64,000 nt of DNA from Symsagittifera roscoffensis (Eukaryota > Xenacoelomorpha > Acoela > Convolutidae): the NCBI RefSeq assembly GCF_963678635.1, contig NC_087063.1, positions 75,291,617-75,355,616 of the forward strand, given 5' to 3'. The notes beneath the pieces are model-generated. The model saw only the letters and a list, made by a program, of their open reading frames with translations, had not been told where the DNA came from and searched no databases. The position numbers and the translations under genes were made by a program. The stretch's first letter is position 1; each line of letters opens with the position of its first letter. Below, in pieces: positions 33,725-45,984 of this stretch.

Positions 33725-33990
33725 TCAAGGGCGGATCTAGGATTTTCTTGAGAGGGGTGTTTTTCAAACTGATTTTCTGAACTCTGGCAACCCACTATGA
33801 AGCCCCAATTTTAACAAATTTTCTGCGCCGCAAAAAATTCTTGCTAAAAAAAGCGTTTTTAGGCTTTTTTGGACATTTTGAGTGCTCCCTCCTCAAATTT
33901 AGTCTATGTTGGCGCCAAAAGGGCTTTTAGAAACGTTTTAGGGACAGTCATCCAAAAACGGATACCTCAAAATAGCACAAAGTAATAGTT
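33725..33990 (+). repeat. Dispersed repeat starting GGGCGGATCTAGG
   Basis: Diverged relative of the GC-rich segment at 1090-1330 and 17705-17890. It shares the opening GCGGATyTAGG, the GGCGCC word followed by a phosphate-like purine run, and the closing ATACCTCAAAATAG (reverse in the relatives). The element type is unknown. Confidence 0.5.
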
Positions 33991-36119
33991 TTCTTCTTGT
34001 TCTTTTTCATCCTCCAACTTTTGATTTTTCTAACTTCTGACCCATCAAAGAGTTCGAAAAAAATCAGTTTGATGAAATTAAAAAATAAAGAGTAACTAGT
34101 TGATGTGTTAGTTGCACCGAAGGTTCTAACAATAGATATTTCAAAGTGGAGATGGTTAAAATAAATATAAGAACACTAACTTTGGTCTGAATATTAGCTT
34201 TATTTTTTTGAGTTTTGTAAGTTTTAAGTGCCAAGGAAGATCTGCAGGAAATTTCGAAAACTAGCGTTCCTTTTTTTTCATAAAACTACGTTTTTCTTAG
34301 CTTAATCACAACTGAAAAATTTTGGAAGTTTTCTAATTTCGGTTTGAAAACTGAAAAAGGGGAGGAAGTTTGTCATTTAAGCATTGTCAATTGAATCATG
34401 TCAGACTTTGTCATTTAAATAATGTCATTTGAATCATGTTCGAAAAGGGATTATCTCTCATATCGCTCGCTTTTTTGCGATGTTTGTTTAAAGCACCTAA
34501 TTTTGCGTGGAAAAAAAAACTTAAAAATAAAACGTACTCTTACACAAAGTTCCCACCAATTTCGTTTGTACAAAAAGAAAATCAAAACAAAAAAGTGTAC
34601 GAGAAGCAGTTCTAAGAAAATTAAAGCAACAGAGTTTTCAAGAATAGAAAATCTCACTGGCTGTTATAATTATTTTCACTCATAAATTTTTACTCTTGTT
34701 GTTTTAACTGTGTTGCTCTCATCTTTTTTTTACCCTAGGTTCAAGGTATTCACAACCTTTCAAGCCTGGTGTAAATTTCAGATTTCTTGAAATAGGCTTC
34801 CACGCTTTTTCAATTTTTGCACTATGTTGGAAAACAAAATTGAAACATAACTAGGGAACATCAGTTCTTAGGTAAAAATGATAGTAAACATAAAATTTTT
34901 GATGAGAATTTGACAAAAATTGCTTATATTGACAATTTGTGAAAAAAACAGTGAAAAATAATGCAAGACTCGTATTAACTCTTCTACAGCAAACCGAGCT
35001 AAGGTTTTTATCGAGTTATATGTTTTTCACAGTTTTTTTAAAGACTTGTTCTCGATGTCCTATGAAAGCAGCATAAATCAAATTTTCAGAATTAAAAAAT
35101 TTTTTGTCTATTTTTCTCAAAAACAGTTTTTTGCAACGTCAAAAAGACCTGAAAAAATAACCACAATTTTTTTTTGTCTTGACAAATTGTAGAGAGGAAA
35201 TTTTTCTGAAGCAAGCATCGTATCATTTTAGTTAAATGCTACAAAAAATTGACAGCTCGCCAAAGACAACAAAACAAATGGTTCCATAAATCCGCTGTGG
35301 CTGTAGTCAATGCGTAATTAAAACTTTAAATTCAAAAAACAGTACTTTGCGATTTTTCGCCATTATTTAGAAGTTTCCTACTTTCATCATGATGTTTGTG
35401 TAAAACATCTATAGTCAGATCGGTCTTAATGCATTGCACATGAAAAACCGTTAAATCTTTGTCAAATCTAGTTTTGAATAGCCAGGGTCGGCTACGAACA
35501 AAACCATAAATTTTGAGGAAAAATCAAATTGATGAGAAACACTTTTTCAGTTCATGGAAAAAGGATAAGCATACAACTTCCATATATCAAAAATCACAAC
35601 CCATAGACCTTCCATGCAATTTTTTGAGTCAATTTATGGAATTCCAATTTTTGGTCAACGCGGGAGACAATTTTTTCTTCACAGACACTTAAGGGCACAG
35701 TTCTCAACAATGAGACTTTTAAGGAGTCAAAATCAACACAATATGATATCACACTTGGCCCCTACACGCTTTTTTTAAAGTACCTGAATCAGGTTCCAAA
35801 CAAACATCTTACGTCATAATTCCTCTCGGTCATTTCGTGGTCCGAACAATTAGGTTTGAAATTGCAACATTCAAATGTTTGATGAGTTGATGTTCAAATA
35901 ATAACTGATGAACTGGTCAGACTCATTTAAATTAGTCAGACTTATTTAAATAACATGAGTTAATAAATGTCAAACCATTATTAAGCTTCAATATATCACG
36001 TCGCGATTTTGGTCTGAATTGAAGCTAGCTGACTTTTAAAAGGTATTTGACACTTATTACCCTTAGTTGATTATAGGTGAGTTGATTTTAAACTATAAAG
36101 TTTATAAATTCAATTCGCC
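33991..36119. other. AT-rich upstream region of the receptor gene
   Basis: No gene seen. Possible promoter features just upstream of the receptor are TATAAA at about 36095 and an AT-rich stretch with TTTAAAT words at 35925-35950, neither decisive. The sequence ATAG then GTGAGT near 36075 could be the donor of a 5' untranslated exon. Confidence 0.45.
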
Positions 36120-37154
36120 ATGTATTACTCTGGCTACTTAGAGCATCTAGGCTGCGGCCAAACCCAATCTGATAACCCCTCTCTCACTGGGTTCCAGTGT
36201 GACGTTATTTACTCGACCCGGATCTCCTGGCTAATCGTGGGTTTTTTGGGCTGTTTTATCCATTTGTATGTCGCTTTCTGCTATTTGTACATGCAATATT
36301 CAGTTCGAAGCCCGATAGAGGCTATCATTTTAAACCTCTCCCTTTTCGACCTGTTCTGCTGTGTTGGGCTTTTTGCATGCGGGCTCTTGCAACTTCTACC
36401 AATGTCTTACAATTGGCATCTCAATTGCATTGTATTTAGTATCTTTCGACCATTCTATCAATACGGTCTTTTGCTGATGATTTTAATGCTGGCTGCAAAC
36501 AGATATTATGCCGTGTGTCGTCCTGTTATGTACGATCTCTTATTCTCAGAACAAAAAATCAAGAAATATTCAATCACAATTTTAGCAATCACCGTGATTA
36601 TTTCTCTGATAAAATTAACAAAGGATTGCGAGCTTGAAGACAAGTTAAGCAGATTAATTTTTCACAAGTATATTGACATAAGCTTCTATTGCCTATTTAT
36701 GATCCCGATTTCAATTTTCGTTATAGTTTTATATTTTCGCATTCAAATCAAGTTCAGAAGAAGACTCGCTGAAGATGAGCGAATCAGTTTTTTCAACGGA
36801 GGCGCCCTTGATCAAGATATTACCGAGGATCGAACCTACCTTAGGGCTCTTTCTTGCTCACTCGCTGTCAATTGTATACTTTTACTATTTGATTTGGTTG
36901 TCACGACAGCCTTATATTGGCCCGATTTTGACATGTTTACAGACATCCAAAACGAAGAAGCCCTAATAGTTTTCAACACTTTTGAGATCTCTGCGACATT
37001 CCTATTTGTTATTAACCCTTTCATATTTTTTACCACCAGTAAAGAGTTTCGAGCAAAACTGGCGCGGCCTATCAGATACTTCCGAGGCGCTGTCGACAAG
37101 AATGCCCAACTGCCTGTTGCAAGGCTTAACACAGAACCTAACCCTATGGATTGA
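36120..37154 (+). CDS. Seven-transmembrane receptor, rhodopsin-like GPCR, one exon
   Basis: 344 residues, the length of a typical class A GPCR, uninterrupted. Membrane helices lie at about 35-57, 66-92, 104-128, 149-166, 186-208, 242-267 and 284-306. Class A marks are LxLxxFD in helix 2 (D77), C103 before helix 3 with C170 in the second extracellular loop (likely disulfide), NRY at 128-129 region in place of DRY, and NPFIF (299-303) in place of NPxxY, followed by a short helix-8-like segment. It is divergent: helix 1 lacks the usual GN, helix 4 lacks the conserved W, and helix 6 lacks CWxP. It acts in the plasma membrane, probably through G proteins; the ligand is unknown. The first ATG after an AT-rich leader was taken as start. 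No introns are needed. Repeat A copies follow directly downstream. Open frames in other phases are shadows. Confidence 0.88.
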   Translation: MYYSGYLEHLGCGQTQSDNPSLTGFQCDVIYSTRISWLIVGFLGCFIHLYVAFCYLYMQYSVRSPIEAIILNLSLFDLFCCVGLFACGLLQLLPMSYNWHLNCIVFSIFRPFYQYGLLLMILMLAANRYYAVCRPVMYDLLFSEQKIKKYSITILAITVIISLIKLTKDCELEDKLSRLIFHKYIDISFYCLFMIPISIFVIVLYFRIQIKFRRRLAEDERISFFNGGALDQDITEDRTYLRALSCSLAVNCILLLFDLVVTTALYWPDFDMFTDIQNEEALIVFNTFEISATFLFVINPFIFFTTSKEFRAKLARPIRYFRGAVDKNAQLPVARLNTEPNPMD

Positions 37155-37227
37155 AGAAGAACGTAAGAAACCAATTTGAAGTCTTCATCTATGAAAATGC
37201 TTGAAGTTGCTGTTTGCCTTATCGACA

Positions 37228-38375
37228 AGATTTCAAAAGCAGTAACAAGATTACTCGTATCAATGCGAAGCCCTGACTGTTTCGACTGCCTTTTAAGGTC
37301 TACGGAGCAGTAACAGCATGAAGAATTTAAATGCAATAAGTATTTTTAAAAAATTAGAAGTTGTTTTTTTAGGCAAAAAATTAGAAATGAGTTTTTTTTT
37401 AGGAAAATCATCCTCCCCACACGCGTTATAAAGCACAAAATGATAAATTCCGCTCCTAGTAGCAAATAAAACTGCTCTTATATCAAGGCAAAGTCCTGAA
37501 TGTTCCGACTGTCCCTTAATTCATAGCGAATAGTTTTTGAGAAAAGAAATCGTTGAAAACCTATAGGTTTTTGACAATATCAAAGAGTAAAACTTTGAGT
37601 CGTGCAAAGTTAATACGACCAAGTGGCTAGCCCAAAGCGTGCATAATTTAGTCCAGAACATGGCCAATTTGGCAATTTCTAAACCCTAGAACTTTTAAAA
37701 AAAATCATAGGAGGTGAAATATCTTTTTAAATTTGAACTCAGGAAGTCGATATCTTCAATGGGGGGGGGGGGAGGGGGTATTAAAAGTTTTTGTTGAAAG
37801 TTATTATTTCGATCGGTGAAAAGTGACTGAAAAAAAACCTCACCGAGCATAAATATTCCGTTCTCTGCAAAAATGCGAACAACAATTATGGCAAATAAGC
37901 TTACTTCAACCAACTTGGAACGATTTTTAAGCAGGAGTAAATCTTCGCTTAGGCGATAATAGAGCAAACTATGTCGCGCGTTAATTGTCGCAAATTAGTC
38001 AAAATGGCAATCTTCAAACCCCATAACTTTATGAAAAATGATCACAGGTGAATCATCATTAAATTTCCTCTCACGCGCTAATAGAGCACAATGTATCGCG
38101 CGTCAATGGGTCACGGGTTAAGTTTCCCTTTACGCGTAAATAGAGCGAAATAAATCGCGTGTTAATTGTCCCAAGTTGGCCTAAATGGAATTCTTTAAGC
38201 CCTCATAACTTTACGCAAAATGATCTCAGGCAAAATTGTTTTTCAATTTTAAGCTCAGGACAGTGACATGTTTTGAATGATATTAAAGAAATCCGTCAAA
38301 AATGGCTAGTTAAAAAGTCGAAATATCCCGTACTTTCGTTACGAAAGTCGCAAAAATTATTTTCGTTACGAAAGT
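37228..38375 (-). repeat. Repeat A, several nested or tandem partial copies
   Basis: Read on the minus strand, at least three partial copies overlap. Their 3' ends (GGAACATTCAGGACTTTGCC-like words) are near 37270 and 37490, their ACGCG words near 37950, 38095 and 38140, and the 5' end CTTTCGTTACGAAAGT occurs twice near 38335-38370. The block begins only about 75 bases after the receptor stop codon, so it may lie in the receptor's 3' untranslated region. Confidence 0.75.
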
Positions 38376-39460
38376 TGGAACAATAATTAAATGATTTTAT
38401 CCATAAACGTTTTTTTAGAAGCTTCAATGTTATTATTGCAATTAGCTGGTGCGTTCAATAGGAGTAAAGTTGGTCAAATAGTGAGTTAAAGTTCAGCTGC
38501 GACTAGTGACGACACATGTTATTAACGCAATATGTAAAAAACTGCTAGGGGAATCAGTAACTTCTATGCCGTTGTTTGCGAAATCAATTAACATGTACAT
38601 TTAGTCGAAAGTTAGCCTATTTTGTTGACAGATTCTCCAAATGACCTATCCTTAGATTTAAATTATTTTGTTGGATTCAGCAAAAGACGTGACCGTTGTT
38701 GACAGGTTAAAAGGCACAATGGAGCGGCATATTATGATTCTAACAAAAAACGGTATTAATACAATTTCGATTTCAATAAAAATTTTTGGTTGTATTATTG
38801 TTTTATTATGATCAAGCACTCAGGTCTTTGGTTTTGAAAACATAGTAAAACACACCAGATCAAAAAAAAATTAATCTTTTACAGATTTCCGAGGATTCAC
38901 CTAAAATGTTAAGCAATTAGGGAAAAACCATTAGTTAGAACCGTAGTGGACTTTTATCTCACTCATATGCTAATAGCTGGTGATTTTCCTCTCAACTGCT
39001 GCTGGTGATTTTTTCCCAGTTGATGATAGTTTTATCCCAATTGCTGATGTTTTTTTTCTCATACAGTTTTCTATCAATTGCTAATATTTTTCCTCCCTTT
39101 TGCTGATGATTTTCTCCTAGTCTAGGTTAGTTGTTCTACCAATTGCTCAATTTTTTCATCAAAATGCTACCTTGACTCATGTGCTAATGAACGATGATGT
39201 AATTTTTGGATTCCACAAACAAGGATGAAATCCATTTAAATTAAATTCCGCACTTGAATTTCTTTCTAACTAAAGCGCTTGATTTGTGATAAAATTTGCA
39301 CAGTCGACTAAACATCGAGTTGTCAGTTAACAGCTTGCAGAAACCACCTCAAAGTTGTAGAATCGTTTAAAAGATTCCAAAATTTAAAATGCTGATTCGG
39401 CAATACATTTCAAATACAACCAATTTTGCGTTACGAGATATTAGGTTTTTGATTTTAAAA
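38376..39460. other. Gene-less stretch with a degenerate minisatellite
   Basis: Bases 38960-39185 repeat a word like CCAATTGCTGATGATTTTT about seven times with substitutions. The rest is AT-rich and shows nothing. Confidence 0.5.
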
Positions 39461-39999
39461 CTAACAAGACTGCTCGTATCGAGGCAATGCCCTGAATGTT
39501 TCGACTGCTTTTTCAGGTTTATCGAGCAGTAATAACATAAAAAACAATTATAATATAATAATAAAAAATTGAAAAAAAGTTTTTCTAAAATTTGAAATTT
39601 TTTTATGAAACCATCCCCCCACACGCCATATAAAGTACAAAAGGACAGATTTCGCTCCTTGTAACAAACCAATTATGGCAAATGAGCTTCTTTTAACCAA
39701 TTTGGAACGATTTCTAAGACAGATTAAATCTCCGCTCACGCGTTAATAGCGCGAAATATATCGCGCGATAATTGTCCCAAATTGGTCAAAATTGCAATTT
39801 TTAAACCCCCGTAACTTTACAAAAAATGATCACAGGAAAAAAATCTTTTCAAATTTGAGCTCAGGACAACAATACTTTTTGAATGATAAAAAATATTTGT
39901 CAAAAATGGCTAGCTAAAAAGTCGAAATTTGTCAGAAGAAAAAAAACCCACCCGAGCACAAATATTCCGTCACTTTCGTATCAAAAGTCGGAACAACAA
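39461..39999 (-). repeat. Repeat A, near-complete copy
   Basis: The minus-strand version of the full unit, ending at AACAAGACTGCTCGTATCG (39463) and starting at TTGTTGTTCCGACTTTTGAT (about 39999). It is useful as a reference for the family, at about 540 bp. Confidence 0.85.
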
Positions 40000-40002
40000 G
40001 AT

Positions 40003-40240
40003 GGTCGTATCAGGGCCAAGACCTGAATGCTCCGAGTGCCATTAAGGTCTATTGAACAGTAGTAACATGAAAAATTTAATTAAAATAAAATAAAATTTTA
40101 TACAACAATAGCTTTCGAATGATATAAAAATATTCCGTCAAAACTGGCTAGTTAAAAAGTCGAAAAATGTCTGAAAAAAAAATTCACACGATCACAAACA
40201 TTCTGTTAGTTTCGATATAAAAGTCGGAGCAATTAGCGGT
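40003..40240 (-). repeat. Repeat A, internally deleted copy
   Basis: Carries both ends of the family (CGTATCAGGGCC near 40007 and TTGCTCCGACTTTTATATCG near 40235) but lacks the middle part with the ACGCG words. Confidence 0.8.
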
Positions 40241-40744
40241 CTCGGTTTTTGAGTCTACCCGTTTTAAGGCTTGATTCCACAGACAGTGTTTTGTATGGAA
40301 CTACAGTTTTGGTTTTAAAGTGACACTTTTTAAAGCTTTTGTGAACAATGTGACTCAGGATAGTGATTCAATTAAAGTGTGATTCATGTTGCAATAAAAG
40401 GATACAAAATTTTCATCGCTTTAATTTTCCAGACAAATTTCAATTTTTTATTTAGCCAATTTTGACCAAACTTTCTCTCAATCAATCGGAACATTATGAG
40501 GCTAAACTGTGCAAATGATAGGCGAACAATCAACTTTTTAAACATGGTGGAGATTTGCATTTCACAATCCACGTATATTTCACTAGAAACATTTCACAAG
40601 TTTGACGTTGTTATGAATGTATTGTTTTCTTAGCTCAAGAAAAAAAAGATGTTTAACCTGTGATCGTTCTAGGCAAGGTTATGGGGGCTCAAAGTTTTCC
40701 AACATGGTCAATTTAACTCGCGATTCATTTGGTAATAAAAAACG

Positions 40745-42150
40745 TGAGGCAAAAATTCGTCGCGAGCGACGATTAATTGCAAGCGGCTATTCGCACCATT
40801 TTCAAAATGCGACAGTTCGCACCAAGCGTTAATTCGTAGCAAGCGACAATTAGCAGCCAAATCGTAGCAAGCATCAATTAAAAACAATTAAAAAAAGAAT
40901 ATAACCCCTCAATCAGGCTAATTGTTTGAAGACTGGGGGTATTTTTGAGGGAATCACTTTTTTTTCTTGGCTTGTTATGAAACTGTAAAAATCAGGGTTA
41001 AACGTGCTATCAAACAGAAAGAAAAAACAACATTGGAGCCTCCCAGGATCATTTACGTGGAAAACCGTGGTACATTAGCCTGAAAACGGTTGTTAACTTA
41101 CCTAAGTACAAGTCACCCGTCAGAACTGTTCAGCGAAAACGACAAACTAATTTCTCCCCCACAGAATTAAAGGTATTGGCGTGCCTTTTGGAGTTGAGCA
41201 ATACCCTGAGAGGGGATAGTTTCCCCCTTTTTGATTCGGGTCGGATGACAAAGACCAATTAATAAAATTTGTCACTATTGAGAGCTTAGAAACTTTGAAA
41301 ACTAACACAATCTGGCGTGCAGATGAGACCTTTAAAGCATGTCCCGCACTACTTTATCAAATTTTTAAAATTCATGATATGGTTAACGATCGAACTGTTC
41401 CATTTGTTTTTTTTCTTCTTCAAAACAAAAGTGAAGAGCAATACATTCGGGTCGTCAGAAAATTGAAAGAAATGAACCCAGGACTTGAGCCCTCACCCAT
41501 TGTGGTAGATTTTGAGAAGGCTTCAATTAATGCTTTTCAGAAGGTATTCAATGAAGTGACTATAAAAAGATGCTTTTTTCATTTTGCTCAGGTCAATTGG
41601 CGCTAATTTCAAGAGATTTTGAATACGTCGAATATTTTGAATCAACTGGGTTGGATCTATCCTCCGAGAACGCAGAGGGTTTGGGCAATTCCCTGTTTTA
41701 CTTTGGAACCAATTCAAAAACGCAATAAATGGAAGACAGAAAACCAACGATCCGGTCGAGGGATGGCATATGGCCTTCCAGATTTGGATGGAATGTGCTC
41801 ACACTACCATTAACAATTATGTCCAATTCCTGAGGAAAAAACATGGTTTGTTGGAGAACAAATTGGGAAAAATATTTGCCGGAGAAAGTAGAAATTGGCA
41901 AAATACAAAAAAAGTCAAACCAGATTTGATGAACTCCTTAAACATTGTACTAAAAAATATATTCTCAAACAAGTTGAGGGCCTCTCATTCAATTTTGAAT
42001 TTTAGTTTCTTTGTCCTTTAATCGATTTTCTTTTGATCTGATCAAAACTTATACCGATACTAATTGTGGCTTGCTACGAGTCATCGCGTGCTGCGTAAAG
42101 TCGCTTTAACAAATGCTACGAGTTGTCGCTTGCGACTAATTGTCGCCAGG
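40745..42150 (+). mobile_element. MULE-type DNA transposon, dead
   Basis: A transposase relic (41040-42010) is flanked by inverted, repeat-rich ends. Left (40745-40880) and right (42060-42150) share, in opposite orientation, words such as CGTAGCAAGCGACAATTAG. I could not fix the exact ends or a target duplication. The sequence to the left (40430-40740) resembles repeat A, so the element may have inserted into one. Confidence 0.65.
41040..42010 (+). pseudogene. MULE transposase, frameshifted
   Basis: Three adjoining pieces resemble a Mutator-like transposase in order. An upstream segment has LPKYKSPVRTVQRKR and a DSG (41080-41240). The core (41260-41606) has ADETFKACP, QIFKIHD, a VVDFEKA motif and a CFFHF box. 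A C-terminal segment (41740-41940) has VEGWHMAFQIW and NNYVQFLRKKHG. In active MULEs the core carries the DDE catalytic residues of a cut-and-paste nuclease; the aspartates of DETF and VVDFE are still visible here. Frames change near 41235, 41607 and 41740, with stops in between, so no full protein can be made. The other small frames in 41523-42021 are shadows or fragments of this gene. Confidence 0.78.
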
Positions 42151-42387
42151 CCGCTAAAAACGTGTGAGCTAATTGAAGCATGGTAATTGGTATATATAAT
42201 AAACTTTTTTACGCGAGTTATTTCGGTTTGTAAATTGTGAGGTGGGAAGATTTTCAAAGAATATGAAAACAATATTCATTCGTATTTTATTATCCCAGAC
42301 TACTCCAAAGAGCTAAAAAAGCAGTCGGACGGAACATAACGCGAGAGCAGTCGGCTAAAACAACGGCAGTCTCATTTGATAAAGTGG
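42151..42387. other. Spacer with a small repeat A end fragment
   Basis: The words AGCAGTCGGACGGAACAT and GAGAGCAGTCGGC (42318-42356) look like the repeat A end. Nothing else is seen. Confidence 0.4.
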
Positions 42388-42525
42388 AGGGTACGTGGAG
42401 GGTTGGGGATACGTGGGAGTGAAGGGTAAGTGGGGAGATGGAGGTTACATAGGGGGTGGGGACGTGGAGGGTGGTTACGTGGGGGTGAGGGTATATGGGG
42501 GGGTACGTGGGGAACTGTTCAAGAA
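42388..42525 (+). repeat. G-rich minisatellite around GTGGAGGGTACGTGGGG
   Basis: About nine irregular units of 14-17 bp with runs of three to seven G on the plus strand, such as GGGGTACGTGGGG. G-quadruplex formation is possible. Open frames on both strands are low-complexity products. Confidence 0.75.
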
Positions 42526-43510
42526 ACTGGTTACACATTCGGTTTTAATATGAAAAAAACTTCTTGGTTAGTGTTTCGGACGAAACACAAAATTTCAAAA
42601 CGAACTTTGTTCTGTATTTTCATATAAGGAAAAATGCTTATCATACAATTTTGGGGATAAAAAGTCTGATGAAAAAGCTCACATTTTGATTCCAGAGTAT
42701 GAAAAAAAATGCTTATAAAACTTAATAGTCTGGAAAAAAGCTTATTTGCTATTTTCATGAACTTACTTTTGCTCTATGAAGTTGTATGAAAGAGTATGAT
42801 AAGCCTTTTTTCATTCACGAAAACTGCATGATAATCATTTTTTGTCAAAGGCAATTTGTAAACAATCAGTATACAATCTGTATAGAAGAAGACCTGTAAA
42901 CAATCCGTCAAAAAACAGTAGGAAATTGTAAATAATGATCTAAATATAATCCGTGTACGATTCATTTAAACTCGATTATCTTGTCTAAAAATTACATGGT
43001 TTGTAAAAAAAATTCAATTTTAGTCCTCGAAAAAAATAGCTAAAAAAATTTAATTGCTCACAAAATTTAGCAAAGTTTCGGTCAGTAGTTTAATGAGCCA
43101 TATTTTTTCAAGTCAAACATCGGCACCAGAAACTCACTGAAAAGCAAAATTTTTTATCTCATATGCAAAGAAAGCGAGAAAATCATTAATAATCTGAACA
43201 TAACATTAGTCTGTATTTAATCTGTACATGGTTTGGTGATAATCTGTAAATAATTTCTGTAATTTATTTTTATTCTGCGATTGATAATTTAAATATATAG
43301 AACTTGATATTGAAAAAAAAGGATTTGAGGGTTTTGATAACGATCATAAAATATAGAAGTGAAGTATAAAATCTTAATAACGCAAGATGCATTATAGTCA
43401 ATTAATAAACTTTTTTATGCTCAAACTTTTGTTTTATAAATTTATATATCATCTAAAATCAGTCTTATTCATTTTGCAGGCAGTTTCAAATGAAAAATGT
43501 GTTGTTTTTC
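42526..43510. other. Stretch without a recognisable gene
   Basis: AT-rich. The word GCTTATCATACAATTTT (42646) and its complement form near 42798 echo the hairpin at 31842. Words like AATCTGTAnAnAAT recur at 42860-43260. No gene is seen. Confidence 0.45.
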
Positions 43511-43515
43511 TAAAA

Positions 43516-43517
<2 letters not shown>

Positions 43518-43586
<69 letters not shown>
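43518..43586. repeat. TA microsatellite
   Basis: An almost pure TA dinucleotide tract of about 70 bases, with TATATG interruptions at both sides. Confidence 0.95.
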
Positions 43587-43589
<3 letters not shown>

Positions 43590-43590
<1 letters not shown>

Positions 43591-45984
43591 CAAATTGTAG
43601 CGCAATATATGCGCAAAAAATATACCTGTGCAAATATATATGTGTGTAGTTTTAACCTATATTAATTTATGGGAAGACGATTTCTGTACAAACAATTTAT
43701 AAAAAATGTTTCTAGAATTCATCGTTGTTAATCAAAAAAATGTCAGCTTTCTAGAAATTATACCTATATATGATACACCATATATGTAACTGACACCAAC
43801 TGGTATAATCTGACCACAAGGAAATCAAAAATCTGCAAAAAAGTGTAGCCTCTGACTGCAAAAAAAGGAAAAAAACAATAAAAACAATCGCATTTTGTTT
43901 TGTGTTGTGTTGAACAGTTACGTGGAGAGTGGGAATGAGTTTGGGATGCGTTAAATCACTCCTTAGTTAGATTTCTTTTTTTTATTCAATTAAAATGGAA
44001 AAAACACTGTTTTTAATTTTTTTCCTCAGCTTTAAGGAGAGGAAATAAATTAAGGCAGCCGTGAAGAATTTAATTTATCATTGATCCAAATAGCCTCAGA
44101 AGCAAAAAATTTTCTGCCCATTTTTTCTCGACACTGTGATAACTCTTTAATCTTTTAATTTTTGATGGAGTTAAGCTTGCAGGAGCTTCAACATGATGCA
44201 TCAAAGACTACTGATTTTGTTCGGAAAAAATTGCGCCCGCAATCAATGTGACTTCCCGTTTCAGTGGCAATAAAAAAAAGTGATTCAAAATATATCTACA
44301 GTATATATCATAAAATTGCCCAATTTTTGAGGTTTTGCCCTCGCTTTTGAAGTTTTGCCCAACTACCAAGACTTCTGAGGCCTTTTGTTTATTTTTTTGA
44401 AGAATTTCTGCTGAACCCATTTTTGAGATTCGAGAAACGAGAACTTTTGAAGGATATCAAACTAGATGCATTTTTATTTTGTTTTCGTATATTAGTCAAT
44501 TATTTGGTTCAAATTTCCAAATAGTATTTAAAACAGCTGCAGTTTTATAGCTCCGCCTTTTCGATCTATCTCTTGAATAATTGAAGTTGCAACAAGATCT
44601 TCTTTGGTTATCGTTGCTTTTTGGCTTTCTGATTTCTGTCATAGCAAAATTCAATGGCTTTGATAACTAATCAATAAAAATAAGTTTAAATTGAGATGTT
44701 TGTTTGTGAACAAAGCTCATGAATTATGCTCCTGGATTATATTCATTTTCATTGTCTCGTAAAAGGTTGAGTTTACATTAGTTCAAAATTCTGCCATGTT
44801 TCTGCCACGATTCTATTCTTAAATTAGCTGTTTCAGAAAAGGTAGAATTGAAGAAACTCCATCTCTTCAATGTTTGAATGAAACCACTCAAAAAATGTTT
44901 GGTACTAATTTTAGCCATCACATTGTCCTGGACGATCATCTCAAAACAATTTTTTCTTATTCAAAATTGAAGATACTTTCTTAACTAGAAGCACTTCCAA
45001 AGATTTGTCTAAGATTAAGGATGGCAATTTGGTGCTAGTTGATCTACTCGAATAACATTTTCATTAATTCAATTGGTCGAAAATTAACCATTATTGATCT
45101 GTTTGCCGAACTCAAACTTTACAAGAAACTTGTTACTTCAAGATACAAGATCTATGTACAGCTACACATTTCTTGCAATTTTAAAACAAATAAAACAGAA
45201 GCAGAAAAAAATATAAACTAGGAGTAAAAAAAATGTTTGCGTGGAGGATAAGCAATCAAGTTTGATACAGGTCACTTATTTCAGCTCAACTTTGTTTAAA
45301 ATTTCAAAAATTGAACCTAATCTGATTTTATACTAAATTTTTTTCAGCAATTTTAAAAAACACCATAACCTTTTTCTGTTTGGTGTCAAATTTTCCATCA
45401 AATATGCGTAAGGGGAATGGTTTGACTTGCATGAGATTCTCAAAAATGAAATTTTAACCGACCGCTTTGCAGACCCCCTACCACTCAGTACTTTACTTCC
45501 GGCTGCCAGTTTTTCCTTTTGTCTCACGAAATATAATTTTGGCTCTTGAATCATAAATTTTTTGAGATAAAAGATACTAAGTTTGAGGAACAAACAAGGT
45601 GCTAATAAAATAATGTAATTTCTTGGCCCTAGCCTTCCAACAAGTAGTCAAAAAATATTCTACTCTACGAGTTTAAGCAGAGCTCGGAAAATAAAATTGG
45701 TTGACCGGTTAATGCCAACAATTTTGTTGAACATTCCCCCTAAAATTGTAATAATTTTAGAAAAACAAGCTCGTTTTAATTTACGCATTTCATACAATTT
45801 CATATTTTCTCAAAATACAAGGGTCGATGTCGCAGACCTCATGTTCAGACATTCGCGACAAATTTTTCGGCATGACCAGACTTTCGCGACCCAAATAAGG
45901 CATTTCCAGACTTTCACGACCAAGATAAGCAAGCCATTCCAGAAATTCGAAACCGAAAAACTTAGCCGCGACTTTCGCAACCAC
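43590..45984. other. Long stretch without a recognisable gene
   Basis: AT-rich. Several small open frames (for example 44208-44420 and 45333-45593, minus) have no domain and no splice borders I would trust. Confidence 0.5.

Noticed and set aside
36836-37336. 166-codon minus-strand frame opposite the GPCR
   Set aside because: Shadow of the receptor on the other strand and of repeat A downstream; no domain.
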